Of a stretch of DNA of 10,019 nucleotides, positions 1 through 7,741 are shown piece by piece; positions within the stretch are counted from its first letter, which is position 1; the number at the start of each line of letters is the position of its first letter. The translations under genes were made by a program, and so were the position numbers. Source of the DNA: CAUZEB01 sp963578655 (GTDB taxonomy: Bacteria > Chloroflexota > Dehalococcoidia > Lucifugimonadales > CAUZEB01); NCBI GenBank assembly GCA_963578655.1, contig CAUZEB010000059.1, forward strand, positions 1-10,019. The letters are read 5' to 3'. Under the pieces are notes generated by a model. It saw nothing but the letters and a program-made list of their open reading frames with translations, had not been told where the DNA came from and searched no databases.

Positions 1-426
1 ATCCATTGCGTCAACTTTATTAAGAGCAACCACAATGGCTGGGACTTCAACTTGACGTGCTAAAAGGATATGCTCTCTGGTTTGAGGCATAGGACCATCT
101 GGAGCACTAACAACCAAAATAGCCCCGTCCATTTGAGCCGCTCCTGTTATCATATTTTTTATGTAGTCGGCGTGTCCTGGACAATCCACATGAGCATAAT
201 GACGCAACTCAGTTTCATATTCGACGTGCTGGATGGCAATAGTAACACCTCTGGCCTTTTCTTCAGGAGCATTATCAATCGTATCGAAAGCCCTGAAATT
301 AGCAAGCCCAGCCGCTCCTAAAACTTTCGTGATAGCAGCGGTCAAAGTTGTCTTACCATGATCGACATGACCAATAGTCCCTACATTAAGATGGGGCTTC
401 GTACGTTCGAACTTTTGTTTCGCCAT
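1..426 (-). CDS. tuf: Elongation factor Tu, N-terminal part (runs off left edge)
   Basis: EF-Tu is the GTPase that carries aminoacyl-tRNA to the ribosomal A site. The 142 codons visible cover most of the GTP-binding domain. They show the P-loop GHVDHGKT (residues 19-26), the switch I segment ending RGVTI (59-63; RGITI in most EF-Tu), DCPGH (81-85) and NKVD (136-139). The start is the ATG at 426, preceded by GGAGGAG about six bases upstream and followed by the typical MAKQKFERTKPH N-terminus. The rest of the gene lies beyond base 1. It is the last visible gene of a tRNA-Thr/Tyr/Thr-tuf unit, 22 nt after the nearest tRNA, so it is probably transcribed with the tRNAs. The identification is secure from motif identity. 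Whether this is the only tuf copy cannot be seen. Confidence 0.98.
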   Translation of the reverse strand, partial: MAKQKFERTKPHLNVGTIGHVDHGKTTLTAAITKVLGAAGLANFRAFDTIDNAPEEKARGVTIAIQHVEYETELRHYAHVDCPGHADYIKNMITGAAQMDGAILVVSAPDGPMPQTREHILLARQVEVPAIVVALNKVDAMD

Positions 427-448
427 TATATTCTCCTCCGATATGTGA

Positions 449-521
449 AGCCCACAAGCAGACTTGAACTGCTGACCTCGTTCTTACCAAGAACGCGCTC
501 TACCTACTGAGCTATGTGGGC
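449..521 (-). tRNA. tRNA-Thr (anticodon GGU)
   Basis: A full cloverleaf reads on the minus strand: a 7-bp acceptor GCCCACA/TGTGGGC, D arm GCTC/GAGC, anticodon stem CGTTC/GAACG with loop TTGGTAA, and T arm AGCAG/CTGCT with loop TTCAAGT. The anticodon GGU reads ACC and ACU. The discriminator base is U73. The next bases are TCA, so CCA must be added after transcription. It is the tRNA nearest to tuf, the place occupied by thrT (also GGU) next to tufB in E. coli. Confidence 0.96.
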
Positions 522-570
522 AATTTAAATATTTTTATTCGTTATTCATCCCCTAACAAATAATTCCTGG

Positions 571-655
571 TGGAGGGGGTAGGATTCGAACCTACGTAGC
601 CCTTCCGGGCGCCAGATTTACAGTCTGGTGGTATTAACCACTCACCCACCCCTCC
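571..655 (-). tRNA. tRNA-Tyr (anticodon GUA)
   Basis: This is a class II tRNA with acceptor GGAGGGG/CCCCTCC, anticodon stem CCAGA/TCTGG with loop CTGTAAA (anticodon GUA), a long variable arm GCCC-GGAA-GGGC, and T arm GTAGG/CCTAC with loop TTCGAAT. The discriminator is A73, and CCA is encoded directly after it at 568-570, unlike in the two threonine tRNAs. It lies between the two tRNA-Thr genes, in the position of tyrU in the E. coli thrU-tyrU-glyT-thrT-tufB operon. Confidence 0.96.
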
Positions 656-749
656 TTGAGAAAGTCCACTAATATTCAAGTATACCAGTGTATTCAACCC
701 AAGGCCAGTTCCTAAATGAACTACAACTTCAGCCTAATACAAGAATGTA

Positions 750-823
750 AGCCCCAGAGGGGACTCGAACCCACTAACCTGCCGATTACAAGTCGGCTGC
801 GCTTCCTGTTGCGCCACTGGGGC
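750..823 (-). tRNA. tRNA-Thr (anticodon UGU)
   Basis: The acceptor is GCCCCAG/CTGGGGC, the D stem GCGC/GCGC, and the anticodon stem GCCGA/TCGGC with loop CTTGTAA, giving anticodon UGU for ACA/ACG codons. It is the promoter-proximal tRNA of the cluster. Two mild irregularities are visible: the T stem GTGGG/CCCCT has a U50-C64 mismatch, and the variable loop (AGGTTA) has six bases. CCA is not encoded. The gene is otherwise regular and is very likely functional. Confidence 0.93.
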
Positions 824-925
824 CTGTCCGCCCTTCCAGAAAAGACGAATTCCAGACATTTAGTCCCAATTAAAAGGAGGCTAGCTGCCTTAAATTGTGA
901 CTACTAGCCTACTCACGACTAAGAC

Positions 926-954
926 ATTCTACAAAAGGCTTCAGCCATGGTCAA
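926..954 (-). promoter_or_regulatory. Promoter of the tRNA-Thr/Tyr/Thr-tuf unit
   Basis: On the minus strand, TTGACC (954-949) and TAGAAT (931-926) are separated by exactly 17 bp, each one base from the sigma-70 consensus. Initiation would fall near base 919, leaving a leader of about 95 nt before tRNA-Thr(UGU). No comparable pair was seen closer to the tRNAs. The leader contains a 7-bp inverted repeat, AGGCTAG/CTAGCCT (910-904 with 884-878), close to the predicted 5' end. Confidence 0.7.
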
Positions 955-968
955 CTATTCCATTGACC
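949..968. repeat. Inverted repeat overlapping the tRNA-tuf -35 box
   Basis: GGTCAA (949-954) and TTGACC (963-968) form a perfect 6-bp inverted repeat around an 8-bp centre. The left arm is the -35 box of the minus-strand tRNA-tuf promoter. A dimeric regulator bound here would cover the -35 element, but the repeat is short and could be chance. No plus-strand gene would use the other arm as a promoter. Confidence 0.35.
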
Positions 969-1054
969 TTGAAAACAGCATTTTCAGACCATACTGATGT
1001 CTATTAGCAATTGGTTTCAACTCTGCATGCTAAATGGACGGTCTATTCAATAAG

Positions 1055-2239
1055 TCAGAGTTGTTCGTCAGCTTCCTGCTGAATGCGGCGAAACACTTCC
1101 TGAAGCGGTATTTCCATGCTAAGTGCTATCTCTTTACAATCTTCGTATTCAGGAGACGCGCTTATACGCCGACCTTGTAAATTCTTGAGTTTAATTCTTA
1201 CTTTCCCCAATGTGGAGTCGAATTGTACCTCTTCCCTATCTGCTTCATACCTAGTAAATGGCCGTACTCGCACACCCAAAGTAGAGGTCTCTTTCAAAAT
1301 CAAGGTGGTAGCAACTGCTTCGGATGCAATAGAGACTATGGCACTGACCATCGTAGCCGGTCGATTTTTCTTCATTTGAATAGGAGTGAACCAGACATCT
1401 TTCGCTCCTAATGCAAAGAGTCGTTCTTGAAGATATCCCAGTAATTCACCACTCATGTCGTCGATATTAGTTTCGAGTATCAGGAGATTATCTCGGGTAT
1501 GATCGCTAGATCTCTCTCCCAGATACATTCTAATAGTATTAGGGTACTCTTTCGGATTTCGTGAGCCTAAACCATATCCTATCTTATAAACAGACATATT
1601 AGGTTTCCCAAAGGTCGCTAAGGAAGTCAAAATGGCTGCACCAGTGGGTGTTGTCATTTCTCCAGTGTTTGGCATATCGCCTGGTGTGGCTGAAACAGGG
1701 GCGTTGGCCATTTCAAATAACGCCAGTGTTGCCGGTGTTGGCACGGGTAAATATCCGTGGTCAGTTTTAACGAATCCTGAACCGGCGGCAAGTGGAGAGC
1801 AAAACACTTGATCAATCCCTAACATTTCAAGACCAATTACTGAGCCAACAACATCCACTAATGTGTCAACTTCACCTAGTTCATGCAAGGTTACTTGTTC
1901 AATGGAGGAACCATGCACCTTTGCTTCAGCATGCGCTAAATTCTCAAATATCTTTACAGATTTATCGATAACTGACTTAGAAAGGTTACTGGTCTTTATG
2001 GTATCTAAAAATTCCGGTATTCCTCTACGTCTCCGTCCAACATCGTCTTGGTTCACCAGAACCAGTGTGCCTGAAATTCCTCCACGACAGGCATTCGTAG
2101 AAGATATAGAATATCCCAGTACACTTAGACTGCTAAGTGCATTCCGCAATCCATCTACGGAAACTCCAGCATTAACCAGAGCTCCTAAAATCATATCCCC
2201 ACTGGCGCCACAAATACAGTCGAAGTAAGCTACTTTCAG
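1055..2239 (-). CDS. larC: LarC, nickel-pincer cofactor biosynthesis (nickel insertion) protein
   Basis: LarC is the CTP-dependent enzyme that inserts nickel into the pyridinium bis-thiocarboxylate mononucleotide to make the NPN cofactor of lactate racemase and related enzymes. The 394-residue product is a single chain covering both parts that are split as LarC1/LarC2 in Lactiplantibacillus plantarum. Visible motifs are YFDCxCGASGDM at the N-terminus, LHELGEVDT (about 118-126), PVPTPATL (165-172), EMTTPTGAA (about 194-202), ETNIDDM (256-262) and FTPIQMKKNRP. The first in-frame ATG (2194) lies inside the conserved GDMILGA motif and would remove family sequence. The better start is a CTG at 2239: it has AGGAGGT six bases upstream and gives the family N-terminus (M)KVAYFDC. 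An in-frame TAG a few codons upstream excludes a longer form. radA ends 36 nt upstream, so the two are probably cotranscribed. No larB or larE is in view. Confidence 0.9.
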   Translation of the reverse strand: MKVAYFDCICGASGDMILGALVNAGVSVDGLRNALSSLSVLGYSISSTNACRGGISGTLVLVNQDDVGRRRRGIPEFLDTIKTSNLSKSVIDKSVKIFENLAHAEAKVHGSSIEQVTLHELGEVDTLVDVVGSVIGLEMLGIDQVFCSPLAAGSGFVKTDHGYLPVPTPATLALFEMANAPVSATPGDMPNTGEMTTPTGAAILTSLATFGKPNMSVYKIGYGLGSRNPKEYPNTIRMYLGERSSDHTRDNLLILETNIDDMSGELLGYLQERLFALGAKDVWFTPIQMKKNRPATMVSAIVSIASEAVATTLILKETSTLGVRVRPFTRYEADREEVQFDSTLGKVRIKLKNLQGRRISASPEYEDCKEIALSMEIPLQEVFRRIQQEADEQL

Positions 2240-2245
2240 GATCCC

Positions 2246-2252
2246 ACCTCCT
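2246..2252 (-). promoter_or_regulatory. Shine-Dalgarno site that sets the larC start
   Basis: AGGAGGT on the minus strand ends six bases before the CTG at 2239. It is a near-perfect ribosome-binding site and no ATG, GTG or TTG lies in frame at a suitable distance. It is the main evidence that translation begins upstream of the ATG at 2194. Confidence 0.7.
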
Positions 2253-2275
2253 ATACGATACTACATCGGTTTTTA

Positions 2276-3649
2276 TTATTTAATAAACTCCAATGCTCCG
2301 ACTAAAGTATTAGCATTAATGATTTGTAGCTCGTTATTCGAAAATTTAGAGTTGCCAATTGCACCGGGTACCAAACATTGTTTTAAACCAAGTCTCTTTA
2401 CTTCATCAATCCTTCTTTCCAAATGAAAAACTCTGCGGATTTCACCATTTAATCCTAATTCACCAATAACCGCCATTCCTAACCCAATGGGACTTCCTAT
2501 AATATTAGATGCAATGGCCAAAGCCATACCCAAGTCTGCGGCGGGTTCTGTAATTTTAAACCCACCGGTAACGTTAACTACAATATCTTGATTATTTAAA
2601 TTAATACCCGCTCTCTTGCTCAATATAGCGCAGACCAAATGCAATCTACTTAAATCAATTCCCGTACTGATCCGTCTAGCGTTAGGCATAAATGAAGGAG
2701 AAGTTAAAGCCTGGATCTCCAACAACATTGGTCTATTCCCTTCCATAACACAAACAATAGTGGAGCCAATGGAGTCCTTTCTCCGTTCATCAATAAAGGA
2801 TCTAGACGGGTCTTCTAAATCTACAATGCCTGTATCAGTCATTTCACACATGCCGATTTCTTCGGTTGATCCGAAACGATTTTTCACAGGTCTAAGCATC
2901 CGCCAAGAATTTATTAGATCTCCTTCCATATTAATAACCACATCCACTATATGTTCTAATGATTTTGGGCCAGCGACATCTCCATCTTTAGTAACGTGAC
3001 CAGTAAGAATAACAGAAACATCATTATCTTTCGCCCATATCATCATTTTCCTAGTACATTCCCTAATCTGTGTTAAGCTCCCGACACCTGCATGTAAACT
3101 TCTATCGAACATAGTTTGAATAGAATCAACAACAACAATAGAGGGTTGAAATTTACCCAGTGTGCTAAATACTCTTTCTAAATCGGTACATTGTAGTACA
3201 TATAAATTATCTCCAGACAAGCCTAGTCGTACCGACCGAATCTTGATCTGTGAGGTAGATTCTTCACCTGCTATATAAATAGACGGATTCTTGGCTGTCG
3301 CTCTCTCCATTGCTAGCTTTAATAACAATGTAGACTTACCTATCCCTGGAGCACCTGATATAAGAATTAGGGAGCCCGGAACAATACCACCACCAAGAAC
3401 TCTATTCAATTCTTTCGAGGACGTTTTACTTCTATATATACCTTGGCTAGAAATGCCGGATAGTTCATGAGGTTTGCTGTCCGCATAGTCTAGCCACCCT
3501 ATAGCCTGGTTTTGCTGGGTTGGTCTGGGCTTCGACGTCTCGATGAGAGTATTCCATTGAGTACAGGAAGGGCATCTACCTTCCCACTTCATTGCAGTGT
3601 AATTACAAGATTCGCAAACATAGACTGTTGATTGTTTTGAACTACGCAT
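2276..3649 (-). CDS. radA: DNA repair protein RadA
   Basis: RadA is a RecA-like ATPase and DnaB-type helicase that extends D-loops and resolves branched recombination intermediates. The product is 457 aa, the usual length. In order it shows a four-cysteine zinc finger (Cys12, 15, 26, 29), Walker A GAPGIGKST (99-107), the GEES segment (128-131), Walker B IVVVDS (171-176), the family signature KNRFG (256-260) and a C-terminal Lon-protease-like domain with VTGGFKITEPAADL. The start is the ATG at 3649. Upstream is only a weak AGGA some 12 bases away, so initiation may be modest. It lies downstream of clpC and 36 nt before larC. clpC and radA are also neighbours in many Firmicutes, although the ctsR-mcsA-mcsB genes found there are absent here. 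Confidence 0.97.
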   Translation of the reverse strand: MRSSKQSTVYVCESCNYTAMKWEGRCPSCTQWNTLIETSKPRPTQQNQAIGWLDYADSKPHELSGISSQGIYRSKTSSKELNRVLGGGIVPGSLILISGAPGIGKSTLLLKLAMERATAKNPSIYIAGEESTSQIKIRSVRLGLSGDNLYVLQCTDLERVFSTLGKFQPSIVVVDSIQTMFDRSLHAGVGSLTQIRECTRKMMIWAKDNDVSVILTGHVTKDGDVAGPKSLEHIVDVVINMEGDLINSWRMLRPVKNRFGSTEEIGMCEMTDTGIVDLEDPSRSFIDERRKDSIGSTIVCVMEGNRPMLLEIQALTSPSFMPNARRISTGIDLSRLHLVCAILSKRAGINLNNQDIVVNVTGGFKITEPAADLGMALAIASNIIGSPIGLGMAVIGELGLNGEIRRVFHLERRIDEVKRLGLKQCLVPGAIGNSKFSNNELQIINANTLVGALEFIK

Positions 3650-3835
3650 ATTTAGTTCGGGTCCTGGTGTGATTTAACTATAACTACGGTACCGATCAAG
3701 ACTGTGATGGTTTCATAAAGAGATATTAAAATCTCGCTGGCAGAACTCATGAATTGGCACGGCGCAGATCATCATTACAAGGGCAGTTAGCAGGCAATCG
3801 TGTTTATACTTATAAGATAAGTCTCACATACACTC
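3650..3835. other. clpC-radA intergenic stretch
   Basis: This is the longest gap in the rpsA-clpC-radA-larC unit (186 nt). It holds two small hairpins, GAGAT/ATCTC (3720-3735) and a 6-bp ACTTAT/ATAAGT stem near 3810-3825. Neither is followed by a T run in the direction of transcription. No convincing -35/-10 pair or coding frame was seen. The gap might hold a weak internal promoter or a processing site, but nothing in it shows this. Confidence 0.4.
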
Positions 3836-6304
3836 TTATGTTACTGCAACTGGTGATTGAGACCTGATCACAATCTCGTCAGCTACCATATCCACAACAG
3901 CGGTATCTGCAGGTTTTAAGGTTCCTGCTAGTATTTCATCGGATAGCTTATCTTCAATAGTGTCTTGTATTAGCCTTCGCAGAGGTCGGGCACCGAAAGT
4001 GGGGTCATAACCCTTTTCTGACAACCAATTCTTGGCTTCGTCTGTGACTTCTAGTGATATAGCTTTCTCAATTAGATTGGCTGATACCTCTCTCAACATT
4101 AAGTCGACTATCTGAAGCATATGTCCCTGGCTTAATGCATGGAAAACAACGGTGCCATCTATGCGATTCAAAAACTCCGGACGGAAAAAGCGTTTAACCT
4201 CATCCATAACATTATTTTTCATACGGTCATAGGCATCTTGCTCCGACCGTGTGCCAACCCCACTGCGCGTGAATCCTATTGTGCGATCTTGACGTATGAG
4301 ATCTGAGCCTATATTGCTAGTCATCACTATTAACGTGTTACGAAAATCAACCTTTCGTCCCTTAGCATCGGTCAAATGGCCATCATCAAAGATCTGCAGT
4401 AGAATATTGAAAACATCTGGATGCGCCTTCTCTATTTCATCAAGTAATATTACACAATAAGATTTTCGTCTCACGGCTTCTGTCAATTGACCACCCTCGT
4501 CATATCCTATATACCCCGGAGGAGCTCCGACTAGACGAGCAACCGCATGGCGCTCCATGTATTCAGACATATCCAAACGTATCACAGAGTCTTCGCTACC
4601 AAACAAAAATTCCGCCAATTTCTGAACTGCATATGTCTTACCGACACCCGTGGGTCCAAGGGAAATAAACACACCCGTGGGACGTTTCTGGTTCTTCAAT
4701 CCAGCTCTAGCACGCCGAACTGCCTTTGATAGCATCGTAATAGCCTCGTCTTGTCCTATCACCGATTCATGTAAAACTTCTTCCATATGGACGAGTCGTT
4801 CAGTCTCTTCTGAGGCTAAACGTGTTACCGGTATGCCTGTCCACATACTTACCACTTCTGCAATATTTTCATCGCTGACAATGGGTGTCTCTTTCCCGAT
4901 TTCTTCCTGCCAATTCTTCTCAAGTTCACTAACTTGACCAGACAGACTTATCTCTCTATCTCTTAACTCTGCAGCGTGCTCGTATTGTCTGCTAGATATC
5001 GCTTCGTCTTTCTCTTTTCGGAGATTATCTAACGTCTTAGTTGCTTCTTTAATTGAACTAGGAGCGGTACTAAAATCAATGCGTACTCGAGATGAAGCTT
5101 CATCTATTAAATCTATAGCCTTATCGGGCAAAAATCTATCCGCTATAAATCTCGAAGCGAGATGAGCTGCAGATATCAATGCATCGTCCGATATCTCCAG
5201 CTGATGGTGTTCTTCGTATCGACCTTTAACACCTCTCAATATATCAACTGTCTCATCCACTGAAGGCTCTTCAACTCTTACAGGCTGAAACCTGCGTTCT
5301 AAGGCAGGATCTCTCTCAACATATTTTCGGTAGTCATCTAAGGTCGTAGCCCCGATTGTCTGCAATTCGCCTCGCGCCAAAGAGGGTTTGAGTATATTAG
5401 CTGCATCAACTGCACCTTCAGCTGCACCCGCCCCAACCATGGTGTGTATTTCGTCAATAAATAACACGCAGTTACGGGAACTCCGTACTTCTTCAACAAC
5501 CTTTTTCAGGCGCTCCTCAAATTCACCCCGGTATTTGGTGCCAGCAACCAGGGAACCCATATCTAAAGTGACGAGTCTTTTACCTTGAAGAGTGCCCGGA
5601 ATATCATTATCTGCGATCCGTTGAGCTAAAGCTTCAACAATCGCCGTCTTACCTACTCCAGGCTCTCCTACCAAAACAGGATTGTTTTTTGTACGGCGAC
5701 TAAGAATTTGAATTACTCTCTGGATTTCCTTTTCCCGGCCCACGGTCGGATCTAACTTGCCAGATTTGGCAGCTTCTGTAAGATCGACACCAAGTTGATC
5801 CAGTGTAGGCGTGCGAGTAGAAGAAGATTTAGGCCCAGATCCACTTTGAGCTGGATGGACCGTTTGTGTGAGTATTCGGCTTGTCTCGGATCTGATTTTA
5901 TCAAGATTAACACCAAGGCTTTCTAATACTCCAGCTGCGACACCTTCACCCTCTCTCATAAGTCCTATTAAGAGATGTTCGGTACCTATATAGTGATGAT
6001 TTAATCTACGTGCCTCGTCCACCGCTAATTCAATAACTTTCTTTGCCCTGGGAGTAAGGCCGATTTCTCCCGGGGTGGGCCTATCTCCACGCCCAATGAT
6101 AAATTCCACCGCTGACCTTACTTTGCTTAACTCAATCCCCAGATTAGAAAGAGCCCTTGCTGCAACACCTTCAGTTTCCCTAACCAAACCTAACAATATA
6201 TGTTCAGTACCAATGTAATTATGATTAAATCGCTGTGCTTCCTCCTGTGCTAGGGAGAGCACTCTGCGGGCTCTTTCAGAGAATTTCTCGAATCTACTTG
6301 CCAT
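3836..6304 (-). CDS. clpC: ClpC, AAA+ unfoldase of the Clp protease
   Basis: ClpC is a hexameric HSP100 unfoldase that feeds substrates to ClpP in the cytoplasm. The 822-residue product has two N-terminal Clp_N repeats (GTEHILLGL and GTEHLLIGL), D1 Walker A GEPGVGKT (213-220) and Walker B FIDEIH, a UVR-type linker with the QYEHAAELRDRE segment (about 440-451), the MWTGIPV linker motif, D2 Walker A GPTGVGKT (550-557) and Walker B LLDEIE. An IGF tripeptide (676-678) matches the ClpP-docking loop. Two in-frame ATGs are close together. AGGAG abuts the first (6310) but is six bases from the second (6304), and ASRFEKF after the second matches family N-termini, so 6304 is preferred. rpsA ends 36 nt upstream. 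CtsR, McsA and McsB partners are not in the window. Confidence 0.97.
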   Translation of the reverse strand: MASRFEKFSERARRVLSLAQEEAQRFNHNYIGTEHILLGLVRETEGVAARALSNLGIELSKVRSAVEFIIGRGDRPTPGEIGLTPRAKKVIELAVDEARRLNHHYIGTEHLLIGLMREGEGVAAGVLESLGVNLDKIRSETSRILTQTVHPAQSGSGPKSSSTRTPTLDQLGVDLTEAAKSGKLDPTVGREKEIQRVIQILSRRTKNNPVLVGEPGVGKTAIVEALAQRIADNDIPGTLQGKRLVTLDMGSLVAGTKYRGEFEERLKKVVEEVRSSRNCVLFIDEIHTMVGAGAAEGAVDAANILKPSLARGELQTIGATTLDDYRKYVERDPALERRFQPVRVEEPSVDETVDILRGVKGRYEEHHQLEISDDALISAAHLASRFIADRFLPDKAIDLIDEASSRVRIDFSTAPSSIKEATKTLDNLRKEKDEAISSRQYEHAAELRDREISLSGQVSELEKNWQEEIGKETPIVSDENIAEVVSMWTGIPVTRLASEETERLVHMEEVLHESVIGQDEAITMLSKAVRRARAGLKNQKRPTGVFISLGPTGVGKTYAVQKLAEFLFGSEDSVIRLDMSEYMERHAVARLVGAPPGYIGYDEGGQLTEAVRRKSYCVILLDEIEKAHPDVFNILLQIFDDGHLTDAKGRKVDFRNTLIVMTSNIGSDLIRQDRTIGFTRSGVGTRSEQDAYDRMKNNVMDEVKRFFRPEFLNRIDGTVVFHALSQGHMLQIVDLMLREVSANLIEKAISLEVTDEAKNWLSEKGYDPTFGARPLRRLIQDTIEDKLSDEILAGTLKPADTAVVDMVADEIVIRSQSPVAVT

Positions 6305-6340
6305 TATCATCTCCTAGGGAGAATTATGATACCCGTTATG

Positions 6341-7570
6341 CTATTCAAACAGTTCTTCGCCCACTTCCTCTACAACTTGCTTTAAACTGAGTCCTAAACG
6401 CCTCCGCTCAGGCTCAATTGTTAAAATCTTCAGTTGTACCTTATCGCCCTCACTTACACTTTCTCTGGGGTGGTTTACAGATTTTGAAGTTAATTCAGAG
6501 ACATGTATAAGCCCTTCTATAGTCCCTTTATCACCATCCAAACCATCCAATCTTGCAAACGCGCCGAAATCAGTTAATTTTGTCACTGAAGCACCCACAA
6601 GATCACCCACCCTATACTTTTCGCTCATGGTTAACCAGGGTTCTGGGTGCAGTCGCTTTATACTAAGGGCAATTTTTTTGTTCTCCGCATCAGCTTTCAG
6701 AACATAGACATCTAATTCTTGGCCGACCTTAACTAAATCACTTGGAGATCTAACAGGACTCCATGACATTTCAGAAATATGGATGAGTCCGTCTCCACCG
6801 CCTAACTCCACAAAAGCTCCAAAATTACTGATGCCTGTGATCTTCCCTTTCCTCACCTCACCTTCACGAAGCTCTTTTATCAGCTGAGCTCTCCGTTCAT
6901 CTCTTTTCTCATAGAGAGCTTGTTTTTCAGAAAATATTGCTCTGTTTCGTTCCTTATCTATCTCCAGTATTTTTAACGAAACTACCTTACCGATTTCACT
7001 CTCTAAAGAAATTTTATTCGCGTTCTGCTCTTCGATCGGCACATGCCCTTCACCACCATCGGCCCCTGTCAGACCATGAGCGGCACTAAACACTTCTCTC
7101 GATACACTTACCAGCTGCGAAATCGGAATGAATCCATGAACTCCATGTACATCGACTATAGCTCCGCCTCTATTGAAAGACAGAATCTTACCTGTGATAT
7201 CATCTTCTGAATTTTGTAATTTTTCAAGGGTATGCCATCCATGCTCTGAGACAGCTCTGTCTAAGGATAGGATTGCGCCCCTTTCGCCTACTTCTGGTCT
7301 TACCACAAAAGTTAATATCGCATCACCAAGCTTCAGTTTACCTCTTTCTTCCGAATCGAGGCTACGCATTTCGCCCGGTGGGATGACACCCTCTGACTTA
7401 TTTCCTATGTGGACTAATATTCCATCAGGATCAACTCTCATCACAACGCCTTCTACAACATCACCATGTTTCATAGGCGCTTTGAATTCGATTGAATCAA
7501 GCAAGGCCCCCATATCCTGAGGCCCATTAGAATCTTGACAAGATGAAAGAGAGCTCACTTTAATTACCAC
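6341..7570 (-). CDS. rpsA: 30S ribosomal protein S1, four-domain form
   Basis: S1 binds mRNA on the small subunit and helps load messages with weak Shine-Dalgarno sites. The 409-residue product has four S1 RNA-binding domains, at about 35-105, 121-215, 237-307 and 320-398, each with the GxVxxxxxxGxxV-type strand pattern. The GAFVEL/GLIHISEM and GAFARL/GLIHVSEL segments of domains 3 and 4 are typical. The E. coli protein has six domains and about 557 aa; the four-domain form is usual in many Gram-positive and deep-branching lineages. Domain 2 carries an insert of about 20 residues (near 163-185), and domain 4 a small Asp/Gly-rich insert. The start is probably the GTG at 7570. An in-frame TAA lies eight codons upstream and no good Shine-Dalgarno site precedes it. 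A later GTG (7558) or the ATG at 7513 before GALLDS are alternatives. It is the first gene of the clpC-radA-larC unit. Confidence 0.93.
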   Translation of the reverse strand: MVIKVSSLSSCQDSNGPQDMGALLDSIEFKAPMKHGDVVEGVVMRVDPDGILVHIGNKSEGVIPPGEMRSLDSEERGKLKLGDAILTFVVRPEVGERGAILSLDRAVSEHGWHTLEKLQNSEDDITGKILSFNRGGAIVDVHGVHGFIPISQLVSVSREVFSAAHGLTGADGGEGHVPIEEQNANKISLESEIGKVVSLKILEIDKERNRAIFSEKQALYEKRDERRAQLIKELREGEVRKGKITGISNFGAFVELGGGDGLIHISEMSWSPVRSPSDLVKVGQELDVYVLKADAENKKIALSIKRLHPEPWLTMSEKYRVGDLVGASVTKLTDFGAFARLDGLDGDKGTIEGLIHVSELTSKSVNHPRESVSEGDKVQLKILTIEPERRRLGLSLKQVVEEVGEELFE

Positions 7571-7597
7571 TTCAACGGATGCATTATTGCTTTATCT

Positions 7598-7627
7598 ATT
7601 ATAGGTAATTTCGTGGAGAGGTGTAAA
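7598..7627 (-). promoter_or_regulatory. Promoter of rpsA-clpC-radA-larC
   Basis: On the minus strand, TTTACA (7627-7622) and a perfect TATAAT (7603-7598) are 18 bp apart. Transcription would start near 7591, giving a leader of only about 20 nt before the GTG of rpsA. It is the only strong sigma-70-like element seen ahead of the four-gene unit. Confidence 0.65.
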
Positions 7628-7723
7628 GTGTACAAATACCTATTTATACGAAATTACCGAAATTCCGACCTAATTGGATAAATTTTCTCAGTTCTCCCGA
7701 TTATGAGGATGATTAACTTCATG

Positions 7724-7741
7724 CAAAAAAAAGCCCCCTGG
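7724..7741 (-). terminator. Terminator at the 3' end of 5S rRNA
   Basis: The 3' strand of 5S helix I (CCAGGGGGC) runs straight into eight T's (7732-7725) on the minus strand. No separate hairpin sits between, so the closing helix of 5S itself probably serves as the terminator stem. It separates 5S from the rpsA promoter about 100 nt further on. Confidence 0.6.

Noticed and set aside
70..321. Plus-strand open frame opposite tuf
   Set aside because: Shadow of the EF-Tu gene on the minus strand, whose GTPase motifs are unmistakable.
878..910. AGGCTAG/CTAGCCT inverted repeat in the tRNA leader as an attenuator
   Set aside because: Seven pairs around a 19-nt loop followed only by CCTTTTAAT; too weak to call a terminator or attenuator.
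1863..2228. Plus-strand open frame of 121 codons opposite larC
   Set aside because: Shadow frame; the minus strand encodes the conserved LarC N-terminal half.
3720..3735. Hairpin GAGAT/ATCTC between clpC and radA as a terminator
   Set aside because: Only five base pairs and no T run on the transcribed strand.
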